Numbered from the stretch's first letter, positions 25,019 to 33,820 are shown. The stretch: DNA of 64,000 nucleotides from WS-7 sp036505295 (GCA_036505295.1 DASXTQ010000042.1:20734-84733), one strand, 5' to 3'. The notes: generated from the sequence alone by a model not told the origin. Program-made: numbers and translations.

Positions 25019-27184
25019 CTAGTCTTTGTAGAACGACCGCCCGCTCAGCGCCATTTGCTGCAATCGCCCGCAGGGGCCTGCGGGTGCGCCCTCTTGCTGC
25101 CGGCGCGCGAGCCTCTCGACGATCGGTCCAATTCCCACTGTGTCGGCGTACCGGAGGAGCCCGCCGCGGAATGGTGGAAACCCTGTCCCAAACACCATCG
25201 CGAGGTCCACGTCCTCAGGGCGCGCGACGACGTGCTCTTCGAGCGCGAGCCCAGCCTCGTTCACCATCGTGTCGACCAGTCGATTCGCGATCTGCTGGGG
25301 CGTGAGGGGGCCCTCCTCCGGCGTCCCGGACTCGATGGCAGGGTTCACGCCCTTGCGCCGGCCGCCTTCATAGCAATAAAAACCAAGCTCCGTTTTCCTC
25401 CCAAGCTCCCCCGCAGCCACAAGCCTGTCGATCAAGGGGATCTGCGATAGACGGTTCCCGAACGAATCGTGTAACACGTGCGCCACCTTGCGGGCGACGT
25501 CGAGGCCGATCTCATCGAGCAACTCGAGCGGGCCGACCGGCATCCCGAAATCCCGGAGCGCGCGGTCCACGGCGCGCACGGGCTGTCCTCGGTCCACCAG
25601 CGCGACGGCTTCGCTCAGATAGGGCATCAGCACACGGTTCACGAGAAACCCCGGCGCATCCGCGACCAACACGGGCGTCTTCCCCAGGCGCCGCGCGAGC
25701 GCGATCACGGTTTGGACCGCTGTCGGGTCGCTCAAATCCGTCCGGATCACCTCGACGAGCGGCATGCGGGTCGCCGGATTGAAGAAATGCATCCCAACGA
25801 CGCGCCCGGGAACGCGGAGCCCCTTCGACATCGCGCGCACCGAAAGTGAGGATGTGTTGGTCGCGAACACGCATCCGTCCGGAACCTGCGCTTCCAGCTC
25901 GCGGAAAAGCGCCTGCTTCACCGGTTGGTCCTCGACTACAGCCTCCAAGACGAGATCGATCCGCTTGAGCCCCGAGAGGTCGAACACGGGCTCGATCCTT
26001 CCGAGCGCCCGCTGCAGCTCGGCCCTCGTGAGTCGACCGCGCGAGACCTCGCGATCGAAAAGCGACCGCGCGTGGGCAAGCGAGCGAAGGAGCGGCTCGG
26101 GCTTGAGATCGCGAAGCCGCACGCGCGCGCCGCGACTCGAGAACAGATAGGCAATCTCGCCCCCCATCGTTCCCGCGCCCATGACTGCGACGCGATCCAC
26201 ATTGCGGGCGAGCGGCGTCTCTGGCCTGCGCTTCGCATCCTCACGCAGGGTGAAGATCCGACGCAGGCTCTTGGATTCGGGGGTGAAGAGTAGCCGCGCG
26301 ACCGTTTCACGCTCCACCTTGAGACCATCCGCCGAGGAAGCGCCCCAGGTGGTGCGAAGAACGCCGATGATCTCGAGCGGCGCAGGATAGTAGCCGTGAG
26401 TCTCCCGGAGCACGCGCCGGCGCGCCTGCGAGAGGATGGCTGCGCGCAGCGGCGCGATCGCCTCGACGACGCGGAGACCGAGCGGCGGACCCCGGCGCTT
26501 CACTCCGCGCGGATCTTGGAGCAGCGCCTCGGTCCACTGGATCGCTCGCTCCGAGAAACGCTCGTGAGGCAGGACCGCATCGACCAGCCCCACGCGGTAG
26601 GCGCGCCGCGAATCGAGCGAGCGGCCCGTGAGAAGGAGATCGAGCGAAGGCAGGAGACCGATCAGCCGCGGGAGCCTCTGCGTTCCGCCGAATCCGGGAA
26701 GGATCCCAAGCTGCACCTCGGGGAGCCCAATCGCCACCTTCCGCGCGTTCGATGCGATGCGGTAGCGCATCGCGAGCGCAAGCTCTGTTCCGCCGCCGAG
26801 GCAGGGTCCGTTGATCGCGGCAACCGTGGGATACGGCAGGAGAGAGAACTCTTCGAAGAGTTGCTGGGCCTCGCGGGACTTGGCTTCCGCTTCTTCCGGG
26901 CTCGTGAGGCGGTCGAACTCGGCGACGTCTGCGCCCGCGATGAACTGCTGGTCCTTGCCGCTCAAGAGGATCAGCGCACGGGGATAGGCCTGATCGCTCC
27001 GCTGCCTCAGCGCGTCGAGCACCCGCCGGAGCGCGGTCAGCGATTCGGAATCGAGGAGGTTCACCTTCCGCGCCGGGTCGTCGAACCACACGAGCGCGAT
27101 CCCGGAAGCGTGCGCTTCGAGCCGGAGCGGTCCGTGCTCGGTGCGGCCAGTCTCTTCCTCGGGCTCCCGGAAGGCGAGGCTCAC
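25019..27184 (-). CDS. fadB: Fatty-acid oxidation complex alpha subunit (enoyl-CoA hydratase / 3-hydroxyacyl-CoA dehydrogenase)
   Basis: A 721-residue two-part beta-oxidation enzyme. The N-terminal crotonase domain has the oxyanion-hole region GADVAEFD, AINGPCLGGGTELALAMRYR and GLPEVQLGILPGFGGTQRLPRL with both catalytic glutamates. The NAD-binding domain begins VAVMGAGTMGGEIAYLFSSRG, followed by the dehydrogenase domain with PGFLVNRVLMPYLSEA and the C-terminal VFGTGFPPFRGGLLRYAD. GTG 27184 is preferred, 19 bp after the thiolase stop, giving a normal start; the open frame upstream lies within the thiolase gene. It hydrates and oxidises acyl-CoA intermediates and hands 3-ketoacyl-CoA to the adjacent thiolase. 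Confidence 0.95.
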   Translation of the reverse strand: MSLAFREPEEETGRTEHGPLRLEAHASGIALVWFDDPARKVNLLDSESLTALRRVLDALRQRSDQAYPRALILLSGKDQQFIAGADVAEFDRLTSPEEAEAKSREAQQLFEEFSLLPYPTVAAINGPCLGGGTELALAMRYRIASNARKVAIGLPEVQLGILPGFGGTQRLPRLIGLLPSLDLLLTGRSLDSRRAYRVGLVDAVLPHERFSERAIQWTEALLQDPRGVKRRGPPLGLRVVEAIAPLRAAILSQARRRVLRETHGYYPAPLEIIGVLRTTWGASSADGLKVERETVARLLFTPESKSLRRIFTLREDAKRRPETPLARNVDRVAVMGAGTMGGEIAYLFSSRGARVRLRDLKPEPLLRSLAHARSLFDREVSRGRLTRAELQRALGRIEPVFDLSGLKRIDLVLEAVVEDQPVKQALFRELEAQVPDGCVFATNTSSLSVRAMSKGLRVPGRVVGMHFFNPATRMPLVEVIRTDLSDPTAVQTVIALARRLGKTPVLVADAPGFLVNRVLMPYLSEAVALVDRGQPVRAVDRALRDFGMPVGPLELLDEIGLDVARKVAHVLHDSFGNRLSQIPLIDRLVAAGELGRKTELGFYCYEGGRRKGVNPAIESGTPEEGPLTPQQIANRLVDTMVNEAGLALEEHVVARPEDVDLAMVFGTGFPPFRGGLLRYADTVGIGPIVERLARRQQEGAPAGPCGRLQQMALSGRSFYKD

Positions 27185-27203
27185 AGGGTCCCCACGGAAC
27201 CGC

Positions 27204-28490
27204 TCACGCCGCGCGCTCCAGGACGAGGGCCGCTCCCTGGCCGCCGCCCACGCAGAGCGTCGCGAGCCCCAGCGGCACGTCGCGCTTCCGCATCTCGCGT
27301 AAGAGGGTGAGGGTGAGCCGCGTGCCCGAAACTCCCACTGGGTGACCGAGCGCAATCGCGCCCCCGTTCACGTTCATGATGGAGCGGTCGATCTCGCCGA
27401 TGGGGCCATCGAGCCCGAGCTTCTCGCGGCAGTACTTCGCGGACGCCATCGCAATCTCGTTCGCGATGACCTGCGCCGCGAAGGCCTCGTTCAGCTCGAT
27501 CAGCCCAATGTCCTTGAACGCAACCCCCGCGCGCTTGAGCGCGACAGGCGTGGCGTGGGTCGGGCCCAGGCCCATCCGCGCCGGGTCGAGCCCCACGAAC
27601 GCGTACCCTTTGATGCGTCCCGTGGGCTTCAACCCAAGCTCGCGCGCCTTCTCGGCGGACGCGACCAGGATCGCCGCCGCGCCGTCTGTAATAGGGCAGG
27701 AGTTTCCGACCGTGACGGTTCCGTAGCGGCGGTCGAAGTAGGGCTTCAACTTCGCGAGCGCCTCAAGCGTCTGGCCCCTGCGCGGGCCCACGTCCTCGGT
27801 GACCGCCTGTTTGTAGGGCGGCTCGAACACCGAGACAATCTCCTGCGCCATGCGCCCCGATTCCATCGCCGCCACCGTGCGGCGGTGGCTCTGGAGCGCG
27901 AAGTCATCCTGCGCCTCGCGCGAGACCCCGAACTCCTTCGCCAAGATCTCCGCCGTCTCTCCCATGTTGAGGCCCGAGACAGGGTCGGTGAGCCCCTCGG
28001 CAAGCGCGATGCGCGGCTTCAAGTCGCGCGGCCGCACCGTCGAGAGCGCAGCGAGCTTGTCGCCCGGCGACTTTGCGCGCGCGAGCCGCTCGAACATGTG
28101 GGTCAGCCCCTCGCTCATGTAGAGCGGGATCCGGCTCATCGATTCCGCACCGCCCGCGATAATGAGGTCGGCGTCCCCCGCCGCGATCTTTTGGTGCGCC
28201 TGGGCGATCGATTCCAACCCTGAGGCGCAGTTTCGCTGCACGGTAAAGGCGGGAACGCGCTCGGGGATCCCGGAGAGGAGAGCTACGACGCGTGCGATGT
28301 TCGTGGACTCGGAAGGCTGGGCCACGTTCCCCAGCACAACTTCGTCGATCTCGGCGGGGTCCACACCCGAGCGGGCGAGAAGCTCGGTGACGGCGACGCG
28401 GCCAAGCTCGCGGGCGGAGACATCGGCGAGCGCCGTGCCTGCCTTGGCGAAGGGGGTCCGGTATCCGTCGATCAGGACGACTTCGCGCAT
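27204..28490 (-). CDS. fadA: Acetyl-CoA C-acyltransferase (thiolase)
   Basis: A 428-residue thiolase that cleaves 3-ketoacyl-CoA with CoA. The acyl-accepting cysteine is in VQRNCASGLESIAQAH, the catalytic His in NEAFAAQV and GHPVGVSGTR, and the second Cys in LCVGGGQGAAL. Start ATG 28490 with MREVVLIDGYRTPFAK is standard. It is the first gene of the minus-strand fadA-fadB operon and is divergent from the acyl-CoA synthetase gene, completing a compact beta-oxidation locus; acyl-CoA dehydrogenase is not in the window. Confidence 0.96.
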   Translation of the reverse strand: MREVVLIDGYRTPFAKAGTALADVSARELGRVAVTELLARSGVDPAEIDEVVLGNVAQPSESTNIARVVALLSGIPERVPAFTVQRNCASGLESIAQAHQKIAAGDADLIIAGGAESMSRIPLYMSEGLTHMFERLARAKSPGDKLAALSTVRPRDLKPRIALAEGLTDPVSGLNMGETAEILAKEFGVSREAQDDFALQSHRRTVAAMESGRMAQEIVSVFEPPYKQAVTEDVGPRRGQTLEALAKLKPYFDRRYGTVTVGNSCPITDGAAAILVASAEKARELGLKPTGRIKGYAFVGLDPARMGLGPTHATPVALKRAGVAFKDIGLIELNEAFAAQVIANEIAMASAKYCREKLGLDGPIGEIDRSIMNVNGGAIALGHPVGVSGTRLTLTLLREMRKRDVPLGLATLCVGGGQGAALVLERAA

Positions 28491-28543
28491 GGTCTCTTGC
28501 GAGGATCGGGCGGAATACGATCGAGTCTAGCCACGCTTTCCGT

Positions 28544-28556
28544 ACTGTGTCACAGT
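28544..28556. promoter_or_regulatory. Palindrome ACTGTGTCACAGT in the divergent fad region
   Basis: A perfect 13-base palindrome with six-base arms lies in the 85-bp gap between fadA (start 28490, minus) and the acyl-CoA synthetase gene (start 28576, plus), five bases before the synthetase's Shine-Dalgarno. It is well placed to control both directions, as FadR or TetR-type regulators do, but no such regulator gene is present nearby. Function is inferred. Confidence 0.5.
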
Positions 28557-28575
28557 GCCGGGAGGAGGTCAACGC

Positions 28576-30246
28576 ATGGACGTTCGCACGGTTCCCGACC
28601 TGCTCCGCCACGCTCTCGAAGTACACAGGAAGCCGGACGCGTTCTTGGTGAAGCGCGAGGGCCTGTGGGTTCCGGTTTCGATCGATTCGTTCGCGAATCA
28701 AGTGCGTGCGCGGGCGGCGGATCTCACCAGGCGCGGCGTCGTACGCGGAGACCGCGTGGCCATCTTCTCCGAGAACCGGATCGATTGGGCGGTTGCGGAC
28801 CAGGCGGTGCTCTCGATCGGTGCTGTGTGCGTCCCGATCTATGCGACCTTGCCCGCGGACCACGTGGGCCCCTTGCTCGCCGATTGCGGTGCAGTTGGAG
28901 CCTTCGTGTCGAGCGAGGCGCAGCGCGCGAAGGTGGAGTCGGTGCGCCCGCAAACGCCCGGGCTCAAGTGGGTGGTGAGCTTTGACGTGGACGGGGCACC
29001 GCAAGCAGGGTCGCCGGCCGCGCCAGCCGCGACGCCCCCGGGCCCCGACGACCTCGCGACCATCATCTACACCTCAGGCACGACCGGCGTCCCCAAAGGC
29101 GTCATGCTCACGCACGGCAATCTTGTCTCGAACGCGCTCGCCTCCTTGACCGCGCTCGACCTGGGACCCACCGACGTCCACCTCTCCTTCCTTCCTCTGA
29201 ACCACATCTTCGAGCGCACCGCGGGCTACAACGTCATGGTCTACGCAGGAGCGACGATCGCCTACGCCGAGTCGATTGAAAAGGCTGCGGCCAATCTGAT
29301 GGAGGTGCGGCCCACGTTGCTGCTCGCGGTTCCGCGCTTCTACGAGAAGTTGATCGATCGCATCATGGAGGTGGCGAAGGCGGCCGGGTTCCCACGGGAC
29401 GTGATGGCGGTTTGGGGGCGCAACGTGGCCCAGAAGTGGGCGGCCCTCAAGCTCGGGGGGCGACCGATCCCGCCTGGCATCGCGCTCCAGCACGCGCTCG
29501 CGAACGTCTTGGTCTATCCGGTCCTGCGCCGCCGGCTCGGTGGTCGCATCCGATATTGCTTCTCCGGCGGCGCTGCACTGCCGCGCGAGATCGGACTTTT
29601 CTTCTACGGCGTGGGCATGCCCGTCATGGAGGGCTATGGCTTGACCGAGACGTCGCCCGTGATCGCCGTGAACACGGAGAAGCGCTACAAGCTCGGGACG
29701 GTCGGGTGTCCCATTCCCGGGGTGGACGTGCGCATCGCGGAGGACGGAGAGATCCTCGTGCGCGGCCCGTCCGTAATGAAGGGCTACTGGAATCGGTCCG
29801 AAGAAACCGCGACCGCTTTGGAGGGCGGGTGGTTCCACACCGGCGACATCGGCGAGATCGACGCGGACGGGTTCCTGCGCATCACGGATCGCAAGAAGGA
29901 CCTCATCGTCACGAGCGGCGGAAAGAAGATCGCGCCGCAGCCGATCCAGAACGCGCTCAAGAAATCTCCGCGGATCCTGGAAGCGATCGTGGTCGGCGAC
30001 GGCCGGAAATACGCAACCGCGCTGATCGTCGCGGCCAACGGAGCGACGCGCGAGGCAATCGCCGCGGACGTGGACAGCGTGAACAAGACGCTTGCTTCCT
30101 ATGAGACGATCAAGCGCTTCGAGCTCATCCCAAACGATCTGACGGTTGAGAACGGCTCGTTGAGCCAAAAGTTGGAAGTGAAGCGCCGCGTGATCTCGGA
30201 TCGGTACCGAGATCTGATCGAGAAGATGTACCATGGGGAAGAGTGA
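28576..30246 (+). CDS. fadD: Long-chain acyl-CoA synthetase (AMP-forming)
   Basis: A 556-residue ANL-superfamily ligase that activates fatty acids as CoA thioesters. Motifs seen are IIYTSGTTGVPKGVMLTHGN (ATP binding), GYGLTETSPVIAVN, WFHTGDIGEIDADGFLRITDRKKDLI and GGKKIAPQPIQN with the final catalytic lysine region. ATG 28576 has GGAGGAGG seven bases upstream; another in-frame start 21 bases earlier is rejected. It is divergent from fadA-fadB and probably supplies their substrate. The family also contains enzymes with other carboxylic substrates, so the chain length is not certain. Confidence 0.93.
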   Translation: MDVRTVPDLLRHALEVHRKPDAFLVKREGLWVPVSIDSFANQVRARAADLTRRGVVRGDRVAIFSENRIDWAVADQAVLSIGAVCVPIYATLPADHVGPLLADCGAVGAFVSSEAQRAKVESVRPQTPGLKWVVSFDVDGAPQAGSPAAPAATPPGPDDLATIIYTSGTTGVPKGVMLTHGNLVSNALASLTALDLGPTDVHLSFLPLNHIFERTAGYNVMVYAGATIAYAESIEKAAANLMEVRPTLLLAVPRFYEKLIDRIMEVAKAAGFPRDVMAVWGRNVAQKWAALKLGGRPIPPGIALQHALANVLVYPVLRRRLGGRIRYCFSGGAALPREIGLFFYGVGMPVMEGYGLTETSPVIAVNTEKRYKLGTVGCPIPGVDVRIAEDGEILVRGPSVMKGYWNRSEETATALEGGWFHTGDIGEIDADGFLRITDRKKDLIVTSGGKKIAPQPIQNALKKSPRILEAIVVGDGRKYATALIVAANGATREAIAADVDSVNKTLASYETIKRFELIPNDLTVENGSLSQKLEVKRRVISDRYRDLIEKMYHGEE

Positions 30247-30288
30247 GGCCGCAGCTCTTGGATTGAGGCCGCCGGGCCGCCCACTGAA

Positions 30289-30300
30289 GTGGGTACCCAC
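30289..30300. repeat. Palindrome GTGGGTACCCAC ahead of the peptide-regulator operon
   Basis: A perfect 12-base palindrome overlaps a CCCACT-GA-AGTGGG hairpin (30280-30293) and lies eight bases upstream of the -35 at 30308. It could be an operator for the operon or part of a weak terminator for the acyl-CoA synthetase gene; no T-tract follows. The rest of 30247-30566 is promoter and leader. Confidence 0.35.
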
Positions 30301-30307
30301 TGCCGGC

Positions 30308-30336
30308 TTGTGTTCGATGCTCTAATCCGCTATACT
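30308..30336 (+). promoter_or_regulatory. Sigma-70 promoter of the peptide/TPR-activator operon
   Basis: TTGTGT (30308-30313), a 17-bp spacer and TATACT (30331-30336). Transcription would begin near 30343, leaving a leader of about 220 nt before the peptide gene at 30567. The leader contains a 61-codon open frame (ATG 30385, after GGGGG) whose stop overlaps the peptide ATG as ATGA, so a translated upstream ORF is possible but unproved. Confidence 0.6.
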
Positions 30337-30566
30337 GCCGGCGTTTCCGCTCCAACTCCCACGGAGCAGTCGAACGGGGGTGCGATGGCCCGCTTCTCCT
30401 ACTACCTCAGCAGGCAGTGCCTCCACGGGATCATATCGCGTTCCATTGATTCATCTGGTCCGCTCGGTTACGCGCATCTTGCTTTGACACGCGGGCTCCG
30501 GGCCATGGAATGGCCACTGGCCTCCCCCGGCCAGAGCCCTCGCCGGCAGGAAAGTTGGTTAGTGAT

Positions 30567-30890
30567 ATGAAAAGGGATCGCGGGTTTGCTCTGCTGCTGC
30601 GATTGCTCGTTGGCTTCATTTTCGCGGCCGCACTTGCGTTGGCAGTTGCTTCGGCGTCACCGCCAGGCGCGTGGGCCAGGACTGCGCCCACGACCGTGGC
30701 GTCGGGGGATCCAACGGGCGGAGAGGATTCTCCGAGCCCGGGACCGAAAAAGGCCACAACGCTAAGAATCGGATCTCAGGGAAGCTCGACCTCGAGCGCT
30801 ATGCCGTCAGCCCGCCGATACTCAATTTGGCACTGGTTGGATGACTGGAAAGTGATCGTCGACTCGATTCGAGCAAGGTACCCACTCTAG
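30567..30890 (+). CDS. Small exported protein upstream of the TPR-sigma54 activator
   Basis: A 107-residue protein I do not recognise. Residues 1-30 form a signal or anchor (FALLLRLLVGFIFAAALALA, possible cleavage at ASA), and the rest is rich in Ser, Pro, Gly and Thr, with a short ASGDPTGGEDSPSPGPKK stretch and a terminal aromatic/basic segment YSIWHWLDDWKVIVDSIRARY. DPTGGED echoes the PTGGNE repeats of the other small exported gene at 33617, 3 kb away, which may be chance or kinship. ATG 30567 has AGGAAAGTTGG upstream at a loose distance. The gene lies 25 bp before the TPR-activator gene in the same direction, so co-transcription is likely. Confidence 0.6.
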   Translation: MKRDRGFALLLRLLVGFIFAAALALAVASASPPGAWARTAPTTVASGDPTGGEDSPSPGPKKATTLRIGSQGSSTSSAMPSARRYSIWHWLDDWKVIVDSIRARYPL

Positions 30891-30915
30891 GCCGCTCGAG
30901 ATCAGGAACGAATCC

Positions 30916-33203
30916 TTGAAAACGCCCTCTTTACATCATGCTCTTAGAGAGATCCGCGATGCCCTTGACAAGGGCATGTACAAAGAGGCGTTGGACTATT
31001 GCGAGCGCATTGCCCTGAATCTGGTCACGCCCCAGAGGTAACAGGTCGGATCGGCGCCCTCAAGCTCGATGCATTCGCAGGACTGGGTCGTTGGCGAGAA
31101 CTGGTTGCGCTCGGCTCCACCTTGATCGCCGGTTTAACCTCAAACCGAGAAAGCGAGGCCCTGGGTCGCGTTCACGGACTTACGGGCTTCGGCTATCTGA
31201 GACTTGGTGAAATGCGTCTGGCCGAACGCCACCTTCGAGCCGCCATTCACGTCTACACATGGGATTTGGATGACCTGCCTGCGGCGCTTCGTCAACAGCG
31301 GCGACTTTCACTTCTGTACCTCAGTTTGGGTCTCCTACGCCAATCCTGTTCTGAAATGGAGACCGCCATAGAGATTTCCGATAAGAATTCATGCACATCG
31401 GAATCTGGCATCCTGCGGGTCAACCTAGCCGTAGCGATGAGTAAGCTTGGTACCTTGGAGAAGGTACCCAAATACCTCGACGAGGCGGATGAACTCCTCA
31501 GGAGCGCTTCCCGCAAGAAATGGCTCTTGCTTTCAGCCCTCGTTCGGGCGAATTACCTACGCATCACAGGGCACCCCACGAAGGCGCTCGAAATCCTCGT
31601 GCCCGCACTTCAGATGACACGTGAGCAGCGTTACTCGCGTGAAGAGGCAATTGCTCTCGAATACATCGGCGATTGTTACCTCGCGAAGAGAGATTACAAG
31701 CAGGCGCTGGAGCAGTATGAAGGCGCGCTCAAGATTGCGGAAGTGACCGCTCCTGATGGCGACCTTATACCCGAACTGAGCCACCGGATGGGCGAGACGT
31801 TCATCCGCCTCGGCGATCCGAACGCCGCGATTCTACTTTGTGAGCGTGGATTCCGCGTGGCCCGAGCTTTGGGCGATCGGTACGAAGAATGTGCGACCCA
31901 TCGCGTCTACGCCATGGCGCATCGTGCCGCGGGGAATCCCAAGAAGGCGCTCCGTATCGTTGATGAAGGAATCGATCTTGGCAGACAGTACGATATTCCA
32001 TACGAACTCGGCCGGGCGCTCACATGGGCAGGTGAGACGCGGTTGCAAGAGCTGGGCCCCGATGAGCAAGCACACGGTAGGCAGCAACTCTGGGAAGCGC
32101 GCGCGATATTCGAACGCATGGGACTGCTACCTTGGGTTCGATCGGTAGATCGCCTGCTCGGATTTGAATCCCAGCCCGAGGCTGCTCTCGATCAGCCGAG
32201 CATATCCGCGCTGGATAATCTCGGTGACCTTGATCGGGGTGCGCTTCGCTTCGGCATCGTTACTTGCAATCGTAAGGTTCGCGAAGCCGTGGAAATTCTG
32301 CAGAGCGTCGCACCGAGCCAGATTCCTGTCCTTATCACGGGCGAGAGCGGAGTGGGTAAAGAGCTACTTGCTCAGGCGCTCCATCAGATGGGTCCTCGTC
32401 GAAAGGAACCCTTCGTACCGGTGAACTGTGGGGCCATCTCGGTCAATCTTCTCGATAGCGAATTCTTCGGACATGAACGAGGGGCGTTTACCGGTGCCAT
32501 TTCGTCCCGTGAGGGTCTGCTCGCCTCCTCCGACAAGGGGACCCTGTTTCTCGACGAGGTCGGGGAGCTTCCCTCACAAGTTCAGGCCGCCCTACTTCGG
32601 GTGTTGGAGACCGGCGAGTTGCGTGCGGTCGGACGGGACGACGTTAGGAAAATCGAGCTTCGAATCGTTGCGGCTACCAACACGAGGCTTGAGGATCTTG
32701 TCGATCGCGGGCTCTTCCGCCAGGACCTCTTCTACAGACTCAACGGCATTCGCGTCACAATTCCTCCGCTCCGCGAGCGTGAAGAAGACATAAGGGCATT
32801 GTTCCGCTACTTCTGGTCCCAAGCGACCACGGCTGCAAAGAAGCGCCTCACGATCGAGGACGGCGTCGAGACGGTGCTCTGCGCGTATGACTGGCCCGGT
32901 AACGTGCGAGAGCTTCGGCACGAGATCGCTCGCGTCGTCGCGCTCGCACCCGATAGGTCATTGGTTCGAGGTGAGTCGTTCTTGCCCCAAGTCCAGCGAA
33001 AGGACATCGCCTCTCTTCGTCGGGATCGCGAACGGCGTGATGAAGTGGCGGAGGAACGGTTGCAGATTCTATCGGCTTTGCGCGCCCATCGCGGGAACAA
33101 GGCTGAGGCCGCCCGGAGCCTGGGAGGGATGAAACGCACCACTCTGATCTACAAAATCGAGCGCTTGGGAATCCGACCCGAGGAGTACCAAGTTAAGGAA
33201 TAG
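30916..33203 (+). CDS. TPR-sensor sigma-54-dependent activator (apparent frameshift near the N-terminus)
   Basis: A bacterial enhancer-binding protein with an unusual N-terminal TPR sensor. From 30999 onward the frame is open to 33203 (734 codons): about ten TPR-like helical pairs, then a full AAA+ domain with Walker A GESGVGKE, the sigma54-contacting GAFTGA loop (about 32484-32501), Walker B GTLFLDEVGE and arginine region LFRQDLFYRLNGIRV, and a Fis-type HTH (RGNKAEAARSLGGMKRTTLIYKI). Upstream, a second frame from TTG 30916 (after CAGGAA) encodes TPR-like HHALREIRDALDKG and EALDYCERIALNL but stops at TAA 31039. Adding one C to the C4 run at 31030-31033 joins the two smoothly, so a homopolymer error, slippage or a recent mutation is likely. 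Without it the protein would lose its first TPR. Confidence 0.85.
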
Positions 33204-33279
33204 GTCGTCCCGAGAGGGCAGTCGCCACCCGCCTTTGTCCTCAATCTATTGCCGCTGAATAGATTATCCCCGATTTCTT

Positions 33280-33294
33280 GGGGTCAATGACCCC
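33280..33294. promoter_or_regulatory. Perfect palindrome GGGGTCAATGACCCC, candidate enhancer site
   Basis: Seven-base arms around a single A, about 265 bp upstream of the -24/-12 promoter and 77 bp after the TPR-activator stop. Position and symmetry fit an upstream activating sequence for the adjacent activator, whose Fis-type HTH binds dyads. It could also be part of an activator-gene terminator, but there is no T-tract. Confidence 0.45.
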
Positions 33295-33324
33295 GACCGC
33301 CGCGTGAGCCAATTCTCGCTTTTT

Positions 33325-33342
33325 CTGGCTCTCACGAGCCAG
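33325..33342. promoter_or_regulatory. Inverted repeat CTGGCTC-TCAC-GAGCCAG, second candidate enhancer or terminator
   Basis: Perfect seven-base arms with a four-base loop, about 220 bp upstream of the -24/-12 promoter. On the minus strand the stem would be followed by AAAAAGCG, on the plus strand by TCTGCC, so as a plus-strand terminator it is poor. It may be a second binding site. Confidence 0.4.
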
Positions 33343-33544
33343 TCTGCCTAAGCCATTGTTCCGTATCAGGTAAGCCTCGATAACGGAGCCGCATCACGCT
33401 GTCCCCCGTTCATGTGGGGGAGATTCCCCCAATCTTTCCCACGGTCATCAGGCTGGCAGATTTTTGGCCGATTAGGGTGGTCCGTAAGTAACTGACTAGC
33501 AGCAAGTTGTGTTTGTCCGCGTCAAACCCGCTTCCGACGCCCTG

Positions 33545-33560
33545 TGGCACCTGCGTTGCC
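33545..33560 (+). promoter_or_regulatory. Canonical sigma-54 (-24/-12) promoter
   Basis: TGGCACCTGCGTTGCC gives the GG (33546-33547) and GC (33558-33559) at the required ten-base separation and matches TGGCACG-N4-TTGC at all but one position. Transcription should start near 33571 and reads into the small lipoprotein gene at 33617. The TPR-sigma54 activator just upstream is the obvious candidate regulator. Confidence 0.85.
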
Positions 33561-33616
33561 CTATTGGCTGGCCAGGAATGAGGGCCACGGAGGGCGGTGA
33601 AACAAGGAGGCGGGCA

Positions 33617-33820
33617 ATGGAACGGACCAGGAACTTGAAAAACGGACTCAAGGCAGCGACGGTGGCGTTCTTCCTCGCGGCAGCTCTTCTCTCCACGGGT
33701 TGCAGCAACAACGCGCTGATGAACCCGCAGCCAGACTTGGGCGCGCAGGGCAGCCAGACGGCGCACCCGACGGGTGGAAACGAACTCAACCCGACTGGCG
33801 GTAACGAGCTGAATCCGTAG
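33617..33820 (+). CDS. Tiny lipoprotein ending in tandem PTGGNELN repeats
   Basis: A 67-residue protein: a basic N-terminus (MERTRNLKNG), a hydrophobic segment and the lipobox LSTGC, so Cys29 should be lipidated. The mature 39-residue chain is polar and ends HPTGGNELNPTGGNELNP. The two repeat units (33767-33790 and 33791-33814) encode identical residues, yet six of their eight codons differ by synonymous changes, pointing to selection on the peptide. ATG 33617 has GGAGG upstream. It stands alone behind the sigma-54 promoter and ends six bases before the convergent kinase gene. No function is known to me; a signalling peptide or surface lipoprotein is conceivable. Confidence 0.8.
   Translation: MERTRNLKNGLKAATVAFFLAAALLSTGCSNNALMNPQPDLGAQGSQTAHPTGGNELNPTGGNELNP

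Larger units (their letters stand above)
33204..33616. other. 413-bp intergenic region with dyads and the sigma-54 promoter
   Basis: Between the TPR-activator stop and the small lipoprotein there is no gene. The region holds a perfect palindrome at 33280-33294, a hairpin at 33325-33342, G/C-run inverted repeats near 33401-33430 (CCCCC...GGGGG and GGGGG-AGATT-CCCCC), and the -24/-12 promoter at 33545-33560. The dyads lie 200-265 bp upstream of the promoter, a normal distance for enhancer sites of sigma-54 activators. Confidence 0.6.

Noticed and set aside
30289..30570. Open frame in the leader of the peptide/TPR-activator operon
   Set aside because: Its 5' part overlaps the -35/-10 promoter; the shorter 30385-30570 form has an ATGA overlap with the peptide gene but no protein-like pattern, so I mention it only in the promoter entry.
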